Assembly (NCBI GenBank): GCA_029263395.1 | Contig: JAJCXO010000269.1 | Coordinates: 1 to 62,595 of the forward strand | DNA: 62,595 bases | Source: Acidobacteriota bacterium | GTDB lineage: Bacteria > Acidobacteriota > Thermoanaerobaculia > Multivoradales > J023 | Reading direction: 5' to 3' | Shown here: positions 56,001-57,693 of the stretch, in pieces | How the letters are laid out: the number at the start of each line of letters is the position of its first letter | How positions within the stretch are numbered: the stretch's first letter is position 1 | The notes under the pieces: model-generated | What the model was told of the DNA's origin: nothing | The model's database searches: none | What the model saw: only the letters and a program-made list of their open reading frames with translations | Made by a program: the position numbers and the translations under genes

Positions 56001-57693
56001 CCTGGCGCTGGATCTTGCCGCTGGTGGTCTTCTGGACCGCACGCGGATTGATCAGAATCAGCGCCTCTGGGTCGACTCCGTGATCGTCGATAATCGCCTG
56101 GCGTGCGGCGACCAGCATCTGGTCAGTCTCTTCGAGGTTACGAGGAGACACCCCGGCCACGACGACCAGTCGCTCCTCACCGTCGCGATCTACAGAGAAG
56201 GAGGCAGCCGACCCCAGTTTGATATCCCGATGCGCTTTCTCGACCGAGCTTTCGATGTCTTGGGGATAGAGGTTGCGGCCACGGATGATGATCAGATCCT
56301 TGAGCCTGCCGGTCACGAACAGTTCGTCATCGCGGAGAAAGCCGAGATCCCCGGTGCGCAAAAACGGACCGCGGAAGCCGTCTACGAGCGGTTCGGCCAG
56401 TTGCGCATGGAAGACCTGTGCGGTCGCCTCAGGGTTGTTCCAATAACCCTCGGCGACACTGCCGCCAGCGATCCAAATTTCCCCGACCCGATCCGGTGGG
56501 CAAAGCATCGAGGTTTCCGGCTCCGCGATGACGACGCGCTGGCCGTGAGCGGCGCAGCCCGAGCTCGCCAACTGCCAGCTCTGGTCCGCCGAATCCGCCA
56601 CTTCGGCCCTCCCTTGCTCCAGCGCCTTGACGCCGAATCGCGACACCACCAGATCCGAAGGCGCCGCGTTGGAAGTCGCCATCAGAGTGTCTTCGGCAAG
56701 GCCGTAACACGGCCGTAGGACCCCACGGCGCAGGCCATTCGCCTGAAACTTCCGATAGAAGCGATCCAAGGTGTCGGCCCGAACCGGCTCAGCACCGTTG
56801 AAGGCGGACACCCAAGAGCTCAAGTCCAGATCTTTGCGCTGCGCTTCACTGGTGCGGGCGACACAGAGCTCGAATGCGAAATTTGGCCCGCCACTCGTGT
56901 TGATCTGGTAGTCCGAGATCGCACGCAGCCATCGCGAAGGATTCTGCAGAAAGGCCGCCGGAGCCATCAACACCGCTTCGAGCCCACTGAACACGGCTTG
57001 CAGGACCAGCCCGATCAGCCCCATGTCGTGAAATAGCGGTAGCCAGCCTCCGATCACCGTATCGGTACGGAGACCGAGGGAGTGCCACATGCACTCGAAG
57101 TTGTGTACCAGGTTGCCATGACTCACTTGGACCCCCTTGGGAGTCGACGTCGAGCCCGAGGTGTACTGCAAGAAAGCCAGGCTAGACGAAGTGAGTTGTG
57201 GGTCGACCCATTCGGACGCCTTCGTCTCGTCCAACTCGTCGACCGCGATCCATTGGATCTTCTCGAGGAGCGGCTGGCTCGCCGCCAACTTCTCGATCGT
57301 CTTGCCCATTTCGGTGGTGGTCAGCACAACTGCTGGTTGGCAGTCCATCGCAACCGACAACAACCGGGGGAGGCTCTTCCTGGACAGCGACGTACTAATC
57401 GGTACCGGCGCAACCCCGCCATAGAGGCTGCCCAAGAAGCCAACGATGAAGTCGAGCCCTGGCGGAAACAGACACAAGGCCCGCTCTCCCGCCAATCCCG
57501 ACTGCTGCAACAACGCGCCGAGGGCCCGTGTGCGCTGATCCAGTTGGCGAAAGGTCAGGGCAGCACCTTCCTCTTCCCCGTTCTCGAGAAAGAGGTAGGC
57601 CCGCTTGTCGGGAACGGCTTCCGCCCACCAGCGGACCGCATCCACAAGGTTGGAAAACGGCTTGAATGAATCCATCTCTGCTTTGCTAGCCAT
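24481..57693 (-). CDS. Giant hybrid NRPS/PKS with two beta-amination cassettes (11,070 aa)
   Basis: One uninterrupted frame encoding about 11,070 residues, among the larger bacterial proteins. Order: FAAL, ACP, KS, degenerate AT, ACP, aminotransferase, C-A-T, KS, AT, ACP, aminotransferase, then four C-A-T-E modules. It starts the lipopeptide: it loads a fatty acid, makes a beta-amino acyl unit, adds an amino acid, extends that with malonate plus a second transamination, and adds four residues that are epimerised. The start overlaps the ADOP permease stop by 8 bp (ATGGCTAG), implying coupled translation. No KR, DH or ER is present, so both beta-keto groups are left for the aminotransferases. 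The start resembles MycA/ItuA of the iturin family (AL-ACP-KS-ACP-AMT-C-A) but with integrated ATs and a second cassette, which I do not recall from a characterised system. Each module has its own entry. Confidence 0.97.
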   Translation of the reverse strand: MASKAEMDSFKPFSNLVDAVRWWAEAVPDKRAYLFLENGEEEGAALTFRQLDQRTRALGALLQQSGLAGERALCLFPPGLDFIVGFLGSLYGGVAPVPISTSLSRKSLPRLLSVAMDCQPAVVLTTTEMGKTIEKLAASQPLLEKIQWIAVDELDETKASEWVDPQLTSSSLAFLQYTSGSTSTPKGVQVSHGNLVHNFECMWHSLGLRTDTVIGGWLPLFHDMGLIGLVLQAVFSGLEAVLMAPAAFLQNPSRWLRAISDYQINTSGGPNFAFELCVARTSEAQRKDLDLSSWVSAFNGAEPVRADTLDRFYRKFQANGLRRGVLRPCYGLAEDTLMATSNAAPSDLVVSRFGVKALEQGRAEVADSADQSWQLASSGCAAHGQRVVIAEPETSMLCPPDRVGEIWIAGGSVAEGYWNNPEATAQVFHAQLAEPLVDGFRGPFLRTGDLGFLRDDELFVTGRLKDLIIIRGRNLYPQDIESSVEKAHRDIKLGSAASFSVDRDGEERLVVVAGVSPRNLEETDQMLVAARQAIIDDHGVDPEALILINPRAVQKTTSGKIQRQAARKSFLEDRLQVLAQWSRRPAPSVKAAAETAGAVRSAAPAELRSWLIATVAQRLELSPDDIDPGQALARYGMDSRAAIEISGLLQEAIGHSLPPTLLFDFPTIDALAGHLESEGGVPEAVLVSGVTSAQAGAVLPRPTEAGSSEGSPASTAAEPIAVIGVGCRFPGCEGPAAFWDLLRGGVDAVSDVPADRWPLSELYDPAPGKPGKLSSRWGGFLDGIDRFDARFFDISPREAERMDPQQRLLLEVSWQTLEHAAVAPSSLQGSSTGVFVGVSAFDYGQLQLRQPAALDSFSGSGSALSIAANRLSYVYDFRGPSVVFDTACSSSLTAVHHAVASLRRGECRQALVGGANLLVSPEVSISLSQAHMMGAGGRCRTFSSDADGYVRGEGCGLVLLKPLSAALEAGDRVLAVIRGSAINQDGRSNGLTAPNGSAQREVIRRALRDAGVTPAEVGYVEAHGTGTALGDPIEIEALGAVLRDGSERGQPCRVGSVKTNIGHLEAAAGIAGLIKVALSLHHQEIPPHLHLREISPHVDLDRNQLSIPTALEPWPSAAGSRVAGVSSFGFGGANAHVVLAEAPVVASDAGRSADSSRPVHLLALSAKSEPALAALTTEMRDLVRRTPEISLRDLCATANTGRDHLRQRLAVRFSSHQQLIETLSSGAEQSALVARGRTHPNKRPKFAFLCAGEELLAAGAGRPLYETAPIFRSVIERCDEVAAPLLETSLREALYANPGESTQLVRPSIAQPALLVLQVALAELLKSWGVLPDAVLGYGSGELAAACISGILTLEDAVRLSVERGRLTESLPHGAQALHSAQSEPILDALSEAAARCDAQVPMLPTVSSLFGRHLAGAETMDARYWRQQARESVRLQPGIEQLRAAGHQNFLEIGPQAALAGAVSHLDSERWLASLGGGRNDWEVLLDAVAAVHVAGAEFDWVAFESLWPFRRVDLPTYPFERRRYWLEASPLQPATATATAMTAVPAEMAAMVTAGPADPAPADPAPADPAPAQLQGRTKAGIVAVLSQLVGDLLKMRSEEVDVEAPFLEMGADSLVMVDAVRAIHDRFGVTLEMQQLFEELSSIEDIAEFVHRHQVVEPLPVAIATGGSESSPAAVAATVPPSPASPSPAVAGGAGATGSAGLSEVMTQQVQAFERLLHHQLRVLGNEAPAAELGLAEPTAVTAPSPAAVETPVSAAASPGSVSVVERASAPARGAAINPFPKIETTRGAFTPQQERHLRQLEKRFERRFGRTKNLTQQYRHRLADNRASAGFRFSIKEMLYPIVGVKSEGSRFWDADGNEFLDIAMGFGVNLFGHRPPFIQRAIETQLAKGYQLGPQSELAGEVADRLCRLTGMERSIFCNSGTEAVMTAIRLARAGTSRSKVALFAGSYHGHFDGTLARLGIGAGAPTLPMAKGVIPAFVDDVMVLDYGEPSALEQIRRHGADLAAVIVEPVQSRRPDLQPKEFLRELRELTRSSGTALVFDEVITGFRSHPGGAQAVFGVRADLATYGKVLGGGLPIGAVAGDARFLDAIDGGTWSYGDDSYPRVEPTFFAGTFCKHPLAMASCRAVLEHVEEQGPQLQEGLNRATAAFVTRLNSTFEAEAVPIQLVSFSSLFRFSFQTNLDLLFYHLLDRGVYTWEGRNCFFSTAHTAADIATVEAAVLGAVDDLREGGFLPPGPGGGSGSRRRADRNDERTVVAVGAAPLEKRASVSQSASVHDTRDTLPLSLAQKQLCLLASMDPQASVAYNEAVVVRLRGPLQIAALRASFEQVMARHQAPRVVIDAEGERARMLADQCPVLHIEELAGSVGVSHDEHLLAALRAEIDQPFDLQRGPLLRARLLDLGNEHVLVLVAHHVIVDGWAMGVLLTEIADRYSAAVRGEQPTLEAPAQLGAYAEWQERALADGSLAAAERFWLDLFADPPPALELPSDRPRPAVWTFGGRRIQGRIEPRLAAAAKQLGRQLGATPAMLLQAVFTAWLHRITGQRDLVVANPVLGRPAPELRNCVDYCTHLMPLRSRLENPGAVSFRAFMAKFRSGLLAAYGHQTYPFSALLQRLDLPHDPARLPLSAAVFNFEPVAPITFAGLEVDLLPSPVAHSKFEIFLNVVDDGDGWRLDFDANRQLYDATTAQRWLASLVSQLEAWVEDPDLDMWAAGAAASSAQRHQVLREWNDTDVVSPAVSDLYGLFAASARQHPEGVAAVVGDCQVSYGELERRGHRLAGWLQRQGIGTESKVALDVADPVDRLLAVLGVLESGGAYVPIDPAFPPRRRETVLADADVALLLTDRPHEEWGSCPGKTTHLAELAAELGGAGARPLAIKIDGEQLAYVIYTSGSTGKPKGVQVPHIGAVRLVAALADHPGYCLPGDGILAVTTLAFDIAVPELFVPLSVGGRLELTTRQEGLDGETLRRRLENSRVRFLQATPSTWRLLLEAGWRPSADFRAVSTGEALPRDLADDLGRAGNELWNFYGPTEVTVYSTLERVRPADGPVSIGRPVANLKAYVLDAGLHPVPFGSVGELYLAGVGVVRGYLGRPDLTADRFVPDPLATEPDQRLYRTGDLARFLADGRIAYLGRLDHQVKIRGFRVEIGEIEAALRRHPAVSSAVVAAEDDATRGLELVGYVAVEGADSDLGTALRVALREELPAHMVPVQVVVLDRLPLLASGKINLRRLAGLRQAAPAPVASLVAVSPNSQVADRITEIWGEVLGVDRVGLHDNFFDLGGHSLLAAKVARRLSKQFGRALSVTEFFRAPQVSALASWFGDQDASEPVSPAVGHGDRPAETRGKSSDAIAVIGMAGRFPGASDVEEFWGNLVAGEESIRFYSDEELLAAGSDPQDLRDPRFVAAGADLDEAEGFDAAFFDVSDREAELTDPQHRVFLECCWHALEDGGYAPHRDQDRVGVFAGAGMNTFWLGTDPETLRWAERYQAFLGNASDFLPTRVSYKLGLRGPSINVQTACSTSLVSVHLACRSLRDGECELALAGGVSIPFPQGTGYRHELESILSPDGHCRSFDATAGGTIFGSGAGVVLLKPLSKAIADGDAIRAVIRGTATNNDGQLKAGYTAPSQAGQAEVIAAAWRDAGVSPRSAGYLEAHGTGTALGDPIEVAALRDAFGSANGHDPCLLGSVKSNVGHLDTAAGVAGLIKTIRSVETGTIPPSLHFEQPNPEIDFAATPFRVATSTTSWPDRVGEPRRAGVSSFGIGGTNAHVVVEQPPEQRSGALGRPQQLLMLSARSSSALESATDRLAGVLQGAAAPDLADVAYTLHQGRRAFEHRRMLVCERTAEAANLLVRRESGRVLSGHAALDSDRPVVFLFPGQGAQRIGMGQGLYEGEPVYREAVDVCADTLQPLLGVDLRDVLFPRRGSGDPSQLENTALAQPALFLTSFATARLWQSWGIQPAAMIGHSVGEYVAACLAGVLSPADALTLIAERGRSMQAQPPGAMLAAGLAREAAQAVLKRHPGIALAAVNGPQACVFSGSQLAVESLAEQLQSENVRCRRLRVSHAFHSPLMAGARQALVERVRGMSLAAPRIPYVSNLTGDWITAAQALDPEYWGHHLMSPVEFSAGVACLREDPQRVFLEVGPGHALTTFVRQQERSREAFASWSGKTEPGSELASCLATLGRLWLAGVDVPAQGLYGDQSRRRVALPTYPFERRTFHHPETLRRRQPSEAPAELAEVDGSAVVHRASVLPPVSLSPATAPLPAPSVEAALATAVEELVCQVLKITSGHLDPTTAFVELGADSLAIVDVVNAVADRFGVKIALRRFIEEIPDLASLVSFIAANLTAEHASSLQSKTLTATSPTPASQAADDPQLAGLALQLEELREQMARLASGQVISPAAVAPAAVAAEPVAVSPSKVETSPVRQTTEVRTAPVLPFQPLRPHDNAELTGRQQRHLDALVERQNQRNRRTKEQTQAHRQWLADNRSSAGFRQAIKEMLYPLIGERSQGSRVWDVDGNEYVDLAMGFGVGLFGHNPPFVMDAVRAQMEKGVQLGPQSQLAGENARLVSELTGLERVTFCNSGTEAVMTAIRIARAVTGRPKIAIFAGSYHGHFDGTLARSRWGSDDAASAVPLVIGVPPGFVNDVLVLEYGDPQSLEIIAENATELAAVLVEPVQSRRPDLQPEGFLRELRELTQRTGVALVFDEIITGFRSHQGGAQALFGVRADMATYGKVLGGGLPLGVVAGAAKFMDAVDGGTWTYGDTSYPKGDTTFFAGTFCKHPLAMAAARAVLLHLREHGPGLQQALNERTTRFVDGVNRFLTDEELPIRLVHFSSLFRFQMEGNLDLLCYHLLEEGVYTWEGRNCFFSTAHNDADIERVDQAIRSAVASLRGGGFLPPARRRESTLAAPSTESDLGAPDLRSPDPVAPDLVAPSMQLEPRIDGVIEAPLSEAQRQLWAAARVDSAASSAYNELLAVELVGPLDASRLIASWQLVMECHEALRSTVDEHGQVQRIHPHPNAEVQQVDWPGADAALPSLPSLPADLRAAIETLRAEPFDLERGPAVRLRLFRLSPSRHVLVLVIHHIFTDAWTEGLLLGELAARYGAAPGAVPELEPAVPMRVFAERQRAALADGSLEPQRRYWQEALASPLPVLDLPTDRQRSAVGTFSGARASHVLDPALGDRLRRRAGRLGGTLNLLLQTSYALLLHRLSGQPDLIVGMPVLGRPDAEARRVVGYCTHMVPIRSRLSGNPPLGDFFAAARQVFLDGYEHQDYPFSAILRDLDVPFNAAQAPLTATAFNVDPAVSVEIPGLVAKVLPTPIRHTPYDLALGVLQGEALELVAEYSTDLLDLQTVERWLGHYETLLAAIADDVEAEATVHDLPLLSPVEEGQILTEWSGHLGPAEVAATLHALVAQQAALAPEAPALLFPEGSWTYGELETRANQLARHLRGAGVGPESIVGVCFGRTPEMPLAMLAVLKAGAAYLPLDPDYPAARLQAMIEDSGASWVLTMAAFDDRFEDQRSLCLDTGAAQIREHSTEPLPELAGPSHAAYLIYTSGSTGRPKGVVVAHEAAVRYTVEAVRNFELTATDRILQLASISFDVVIEELFPTWAAGAAVVLSGETGFPSVRELEVLIERFELTGFELPAAYWHEWVGDLVADRRQPPPSLRFVLVGCEKPMPERVAAWRSFGLPLIYVFGLTETTITSTLHRVPAAVEGEDAAAVYLDLPIGRSVADHRVYVLDPGHRPVPPGVIGELYIGGAGLARGYLYRPALTAGRFLPDPFSVQQGSRLYRTGDRARFLPSGELEFLGRLDEQVKIRGFRVELGEIQAVLDQHALVRESVVVLRQEGSAQPTLVAYVLPAAAAADGTASLDADDLEEFLATRLPRHMTPSFFVVLDQFPLTPNGKVDRKALPAPDRTGSAATSAQPQTAAERVLAEIWARVLGVESPGVNDNFFELGGDSILGIQMISRAFQQGLELTPRQLFESPTIARLARLSGQRNKIIAEQAPVTGAAPLLPIQRWFFEQELPDPQHWNMPVLLEVDPALEPARIEEAVLVMANHHDALRLRFEFDRDSGDWRQSYVAAPTDLPWHEIDLSSLGARAWDSAHAFGDGLQRSLDLTVGPLFRAVYWHLGEGTADRLLLLAHHLVVDGVSWRILIEDLQTACSSQATGSAISLPAKTTSYRVWGERLAEVAQTESLRDEAAYWQHVARADVAPLPLDHSGGSNTVASVRKVSISLPEEETSRLLHELPGSCRARVDEILLAALGQALHRWTGAVSLRIDLEGHGREDLFEDVDLSRTVGFFTTLFPVLLNFEGRPDDPDEMLQLAKESLRAVPRRGLGWGLLRYLADDEVRRQLATGMPAEIRFEYHGQIDRGLDELKSFSLVDEEMGSAEGPSGVRSHVLEVISQVVGGCLTVDWLFSEALHDRRSLDRLAEIYLECLRGLIAYGVSPQAAALTVSDVPLASIEREHLRQLVAERPGMEDLYPLSPMQQGMLFHSLYEPGAGVYVGQLEVELRGELDVERLGRAWVATVARHPALRTAFVWHGLDEPLQAVADEVELPFVLEDIRRLGVEKRRQRVTRRLADARRAGFDLRRPPLMSLLLLRERTYEYRLLWSFHQTILDGWSLPLVIEEVLQRYAAGEGVSALAPAMPYRGHIAWLAERNPAAAEDYWRALLAGLETPTPLGLARPVGHSPTTEPASVRVALSPEKTRALEDFAHRAGLTSNTIAQGAWALLLSRYSGIADVCFGITVSGRPPALAGVEEIVGMFLNTLPLRVRVDESQRLLPWLRQIQLTAAEMSEHEHTPLARIQGWSEISGDQDLFHSFLVFQNYPSAAGVDLAGTGLEVGATQMIEKATYPIALSVLPGDPTTGGGLEILVEHNPAIVDRRAAARLATHLVTLLEQFSAAGGRRLVGIDHLTAGERRQVLEEWNATTSALPAATLHGLFAARAVEHPEAEALICGAETWTFLRLDHEANRLARRLRDCGVGAETVVGLCMDRSPQLAVSLLAILKAGGCYLPLDPAYPEQRLAFLLSDGQVPVLITRFGLAEHLPIPAACTVVLVDGDQDDINRLATDPVPDVARPENSAYAIYTSGSTGRPKGVLVSHRALVNYALAACHQFGFTADDRMLQFASIGFDVLIEELFPAWFVGAAVVLEDAESLATVEGLEATITAQGVTALELPVPFWDRWAFELEHQDRRPPASLRRVLLGCEKPSAQRLNAWRDTGIQLINVFGLTETAVTSTIYEIPLDRLAVTEPPIGRPIANTEIFLLDRHWRPVSVGVPGEMFIGGAGVGTGYLARPALTAQRFVPHPFTAEPGQRVYRTGDLARFDEAAQVEFLGRLDDQVKIRGFRVEPGEITAVLASREDLREATVVARPGRVGGLRLVAYVVPANGRPTDLGAVRQFLGERLPDYMVPTDFVVLPALPLTAHGKVDRKRLPAPADREMTGEAREIQAPATPTEVDLAAVWSQVLAVDNVSATDNFFELGGDSILSLQVVSRSLRRGWRLTPRQIFENPTLAALAQVAVQEVTSAAPQQPVVGEVPLLPVQHWFFEQPSPNPHHWNMPVLLTAELDPNVLERALEALWIHHDQLRARFVPGEQSGEWRQEVMPPSGETILRQVSLAQVAETERSAEITAICTAAQLDLRLEHGPLFRGLWIDLGAGQPGRLLLVAHHLITDAVSWQVMLEDLSVAYEQSARGGRIQLAPKTHAFKAWAQGLAATESPRVLEALPAWREAGARSVSPLPVDFPEAGDPNASTRSVTFELARETTTQLQQAVTAYRLRVDELLLTALARALRLWQGTGPCRIEMEGHGREDTMEARELDGLDLSRTVGFFTTQYPVVLDLGEAAADLGQSLLTIKEQVRETRARNLTWGKLRYLHPDAAVRSQLAESPAPEIRFEYLGRLDGEVSGDSLFRLAGEEVGPDECPHARRTHALVLSGEIVDDRLRLDWQYGALRYRPETMERLAKAFRLELGALVEHCLAVETGAFSPSDFPLALINQAALDGLDLDPRTVGDLYPLSHMQAGMLFHAEAEAQTGFYLAQFQFEIRGTLQPQRFRQAWQHVLDRHQSLRASMVWNGLEIPHQIIHRSLPLDWVELDWRGSEEIPSRLDELLAEDRRRGFRLDHAPLMRHHLVRVEESTTVYVLSFFQGLLDGWSLPTIFEDLLAAYAALDSGDAVQLAPVRPYRDYIVWLARQDVERSADFWRRELSGLRDTTCLRVGRPPRLGEADERFRFLEVFLPTASTVAAEELARRSGVTLNTLMVAAWALLLARSTGDREVMFGLTVSGRPAELPGADSIVGNFLNTLPLRSHPRPDVVLEDWLVALQHKQAELREHEHVPLIKIQGWSDVPRGQQLFESYLVFQNYPMDEATTTASAGFEVEHIRDIEQGGDAIGLSISPGERLNLRVDFDASLLAPSDLRRTLGHFQRLLESFTERPQGALESFGWLSPGERHQLLTEWNGPEVAEDIDRPLHSLFEASAQRSPEAPALVFPGGEWSYRELDSRANQLAHALMAQSLGSDARVGLFFPRCQEMAVAILAVLKAGSSYVPIDPDLPRPRIEAMLEDAEVTTVLSLERLADRLPRVESIVLVDREVDSLESQPATSPGARVDGLQAAYVIFTSGSTGRPKGVMLSHRSVVQYTLEAVRRFGLGRDDRVLQFAAVGFDVVVEELFPTWASGGAVVLHGGELFPASAELCQLIAEQAVTGLELPAAYWSQWVSDLIEAGETPPASLRFLLLGCEKPQPERLQQWQTFGIPLIYVFGLTETAITSAVHPFRFARQPEDLDLPIGRPVANSRLYVLDPASEPLPAGISGELFVGGPGVARGYQRRPRQTAERFVPDVFSRTAGERFYRTGDKARYLPDGNLDFLGRFDHQVKIRGFRVELGEVEAALLLLPAVAEAVAMVRQDRPGQPQLVAYFVPSIGDRAVLSQEKLRQDLRLVLPGYMVPAALVELERLPLTENGKIDRAALPAPGARTEDDLTYEAPRNEVERKLAEIWQAALGVKRVGVHDNFFERGGDSILCLQVIGRARQQGLELSPRLLFERPTLGDLATVAGEAVAMSAVQEPVVGVVPLNPAQAAFFSEQLPDPQHWNMPLLLETDSEMNPLALTRVVAALMTHHDGLRARFERLPGETGRWRQSFAAVGQLPAVYRFDLSLLASEDAVAEIEVSAADLQRSLDLAAGPLLRVAFWDLGRERPGRLLLLAHHLIVDGVSWRILLEDLQTAYQQACRGEAIELPPKTTSLGDWSRSLVDRAVMTAAEASQEYWLAESRQQVVPLPVDFPAGENRMFGVRTVTAALEADATRQLLRQVPAVYHTQINDVLLTALALAVRDWAGHDRLLVDLEGHGRVDLFPGVDLSRTVGFFTTVFPVLLDLEGLTVGSSLGVALKRIKELLRAVPDDGIDYGVLRHLSPKLEVRERFAQLQSAEIRFEYLGQLDQALSDAGRFRPAAESAGPEQSPLGLGTHLLEVSASVLEGRLQLEINYNCNLHRRETAEALAQGIVASLQQLIDHCLEPGAGGFTPSDFPLAGLQQEQLDEVLTRVSAEVEDLYPLAPTQEGMLFHSVFEPEAGMYVAQFGFELRGPHDLEALRRAWSRLVAAHQPLRSAYLWEGADRPLTVVLSDADLPWQVADWRELNADELQRKLERYLEDDRRRGFEPARAPLARIALFRTGEERVRMIWSFHQLVMDGWSLPVIFEQLAKLYATELQGAPETRLSTRPYRDYIAWIESSSTESSEAWWRQLLDGFEEPTPIDLGGPATSDATGYGKVEIFLSQQQTDCVLTAARTLGITANTLAQGAWALLLSQLSGRRDVVFGSTVSGRPPELAGVEDMVGTFLNTLPVRLETAPEVTVREWLGRLQGQQAEMREHGHTPLARVQGWSEVPSGQALFDSILVFENYPVEESLGGADDRLEISNDWDFEQSNYPITLVIEPGDRLSLSIAFQADRFAAAPIRLLLERLRRRMVHLAERADSALGELPILDAVERHRSVVEWNDTSTRYRGPQILHQRIAHQAATTPDRPAVIYDGQGLSYRDLDRRASQLANHLRALGVGPEVLVAVSLDRSVDLVVSLLAVLKSGGAYVPIDPGYPDDRQTYMLEDSAAPVLITGGEVAARWRDSSVRVLVLEAEAAAIAAANETMPEVEMSPEHPAYVIYTSGSTGRPKGAANSHRAIVNRLLWKQDAYGLRGDDRVLQKTPFSFDVSVWEFFWPLLTGAGLVVARPEGHKDPDYLMDLIAAEGVTTLHFVPTMMQAFLATADNGRCRSLRRILCSGEALPADLASRCRELLPHAQLHNLYGPTEAAVDVTAQPCDGVEESGKMPIGRPISNLQILVVGTDGRPALPGAAGELCIGGVGLARGYHRRPALTAERFVPDPAGDGQRLYRTGDLAHFAADGAVEFLGRLDFQVKVRGFRIELGEIEAVLLQHSAVVAAAVLARRDQPGDARLVAYVQTVADDSGARPDIDELRTYLSQRLPDYMVPSLWLAIDDWPVTPSGKLDRRALPTPEEQHGERSVAYEPPANPTEAILAEIWQTVLRVDKVGRHDRFLELGGDSILSLQVVARTHQAGLALTPRQVFTAATVAQLAREVGSGAAVVAEQGLVVGEHPLLPAQSWFFAQNQPAAHHWNLPLLLRSSKPLTPSLINRAVALLLEHHDALRLRFSRDDGRWRQHGSLPDGRSPFTSVDLSRLDAAAATGELERGAAASQGSLHLAVGPLLRAVHYRLPDRSGDRLHLVLHHLVSDGVSWRVLLEDLQLLLADLERGVRPVLPAKTTSAKEWAERLEQHAHSDALRAETSFWRANGRVETAPLPRDLAAGENSESSTGMAVAALDAGETEALRQQLQNSYDSSVEDALLAALYAAVATWSGARRLKVELEGHGREDLFPEIDLSRTVGWLTAIYPVLLEAAPDADPGETLASVASQLRRVPNRGLGYGLLRYSDAGGTGAAPLRAAAPAEVIFNYMGQLDAALPAAGTLAPATESEGSAVSLAGRRSHVLECIAEISDGCLQVSWAFSRNLHHQATIDRLAASQVDFLRQLASGSTFVKPEATSTAEFSLVDADDQQLAKLLNKFGG
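29089..33666 (-). other. NRPS module 4: C-A-T-E, acidic-pocket A domain
   Basis: C about 8010-8460 has FFQGLLDGW: both His of HHxxxDG are changed (Phe8149, Gln8150) while Asp8154 stays. A about 8470-8975 has pocket D-V-E-E-L-G-V-I-T-K. T Ser 9020. E about 9060-9535 has AHHLIVDG (H9206/H9207) and EGHGRVD. Probably adds the third D-basic residue. Confidence 0.88.
33724..38286 (-). other. NRPS module 3: C-A-T-E, acidic-pocket A domain
   Basis: C about 6480-6930 has FHQTILDGW: the second His of HHxxxDG is Gln6618. A about 6940-7445 has pocket D-V-E-E-L-G-V-V-T-K. T Ser 7490. E about 7530-7990 has AHHLITDAVSW (H7673/H7674) and EGHGRED. Probably adds the second D-basic residue. Confidence 0.88.
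38374..42861 (-). other. NRPS module 2: C-A-T-E, acidic-pocket A domain
   Basis: C about 4945-5390 (HHIFTDAW, H5081/H5082) takes the diamino acyl donor. A about 5400-5905 has pocket D-V-E-E-L-G-V-I-T-K. Two Glu in the pocket suggest a basic side chain (Arg, Lys, Orn or Dab), but DVE codes also occur in some aromatic-accepting domains. The A5 motif reads VFGLTET, not YGPTE. T Ser 5959; E about 6000-6440 with AHHLVVDG (H6143/H6144), EGHGRED and FFTTLFPV. Confidence 0.88.
42578..42601 (-). repeat. 9-bp repeats in C domain 2
   Basis: Two full copies and a partial third of a 9-bp unit, translated as PSL-type tripeptides (LPSLPSLP), in a loop of the C domain after aminotransferase 2. Confidence 0.55.
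42903..42962 (-). repeat. Four 15-bp tandem repeats (APDL linker)
   Basis: Four imperfect 15-bp units at 42903, 42918, 42933 and 42948, encoding an acidic Pro/Ala linker (GAPDL, RSPDP, VAPDL, VAPS) between aminotransferase 2 and the following C domain. The frame is preserved. Confidence 0.8.
42979..44391 (-). other. Aminotransferase domain 2 (class III PLP)
   Basis: Residues about 4435-4905, clearly a paralogue of the first: the same GSYHGHFDGTLAR, EPVQSRRPDLQP and TFFAGTFCKHPLAMA blocks, with Schiff-base Lys4731 in ATYGKVLGGG. Placed after an amino-acid-extended ketide, it should produce a beta,gamma-diamino acid. Confidence 0.9.
44659..47661 (-). other. PKS module 2: KS, AT (malonyl), ACP
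   Basis: KS about 3345-3770 has QTACSTS with Cys3517, EAHGTGT and KSNVGH. AT about 3865-4170 is canonical: GHSVGE with Ser3964, and HAFH at 4062-4065, the malonyl-CoA signature. ACP Ser is 4302 in GADSLAI. There are no reductive domains. It extends an aminoacyl chain by two carbons to a gamma-acylamino-beta-keto thioester. Confidence 0.93.
47719..50841 (-). other. NRPS module 1: C-A-T (substrate unassigned)
   Basis: C about 2285-2720 has AHHVIVDGW (H2416/H2417) and must accept the beta-amino fatty acyl chain. A about 2735-3240 has pocket D-I-P-Q-V-T-F-V-Y-K, which matches no code I know. T Ser is 3284 in GGHSLL. No epimerase. The thioester goes to a KS, not to a C domain. Confidence 0.9.
50944..52341 (-). 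other. Aminotransferase domain 1 (class III PLP)
   Basis: Residues about 1785-2250, glutamate-1-semialdehyde-type fold. FCNSGTEAVMTA and GSYHGHFDG bind PLP phosphate and ring, FDEVITGFR carries the Asp that contacts the pyridine nitrogen, and Lys2074 in ATYGKVLGGGLP is the Schiff-base lysine. By analogy with iturin-type synthetases it converts the beta-ketoacyl-ACP to a beta-aminoacyl-ACP. A Pro/Ala/Ser-rich linker of about 100 residues precedes it. Confidence 0.9.
52714..55551 (-). other. PKS module 1: KS, degenerate AT, ACP
   Basis: KS about 717-1143 is intact: DTACSSS with Cys888, EAHGTGT and KTNIGH. The AT-like region (about 1240-1500) has GYGSGE where GHSxGE is expected, so the nucleophile position is Gly1339 and the preceding His is Tyr1338. 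The middle of the domain, including the GAM... and xAFHSxxM blocks, is missing, about 80 residues. ACP2 is intact with Ser1616 in GADSLVM. Between AT and ACP is a PADPA-type repeat linker (52973-53017). Confidence 0.85.
52973..53017 (-). repeat. Three 15-bp tandem repeats (PADPA linker)
   Basis: Three 15-bp units, nearly identical, starting at 52973, 52988 and 53003. They encode a Pro/Ala/Asp linker between the decayed AT and the second ACP, so copy number can change without breaking the frame. Confidence 0.85.
55624..57693 (-). other. Loading module: fatty acyl-AMP ligase + ACP
   Basis: Residues 1-575 form a FAAL, which activates a free fatty acid as acyl-AMP and passes it to the ACP without CoA. 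YTSGSTSTPKGV is near 177, RTGDLGFL and RLKDLIIIRGRN follow, and TTSGKIQRQ is near 556. The ACP (about 600-675) has its phosphopantetheine Ser near 638 in YGMDSRAA. Confidence 0.92.
57686..57693 (-). promoter_or_regulatory. Stop/start overlap coupling permease and giant synthetase
   Basis: Eight bases (ATGGCTAG on the minus strand) hold both the synthetase ATG and the permease TAG. The only upstream ribosome-binding signal is a weak GAGC, so translation of the synthetase probably depends on ribosomes finishing the permease. Confidence 0.7.
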
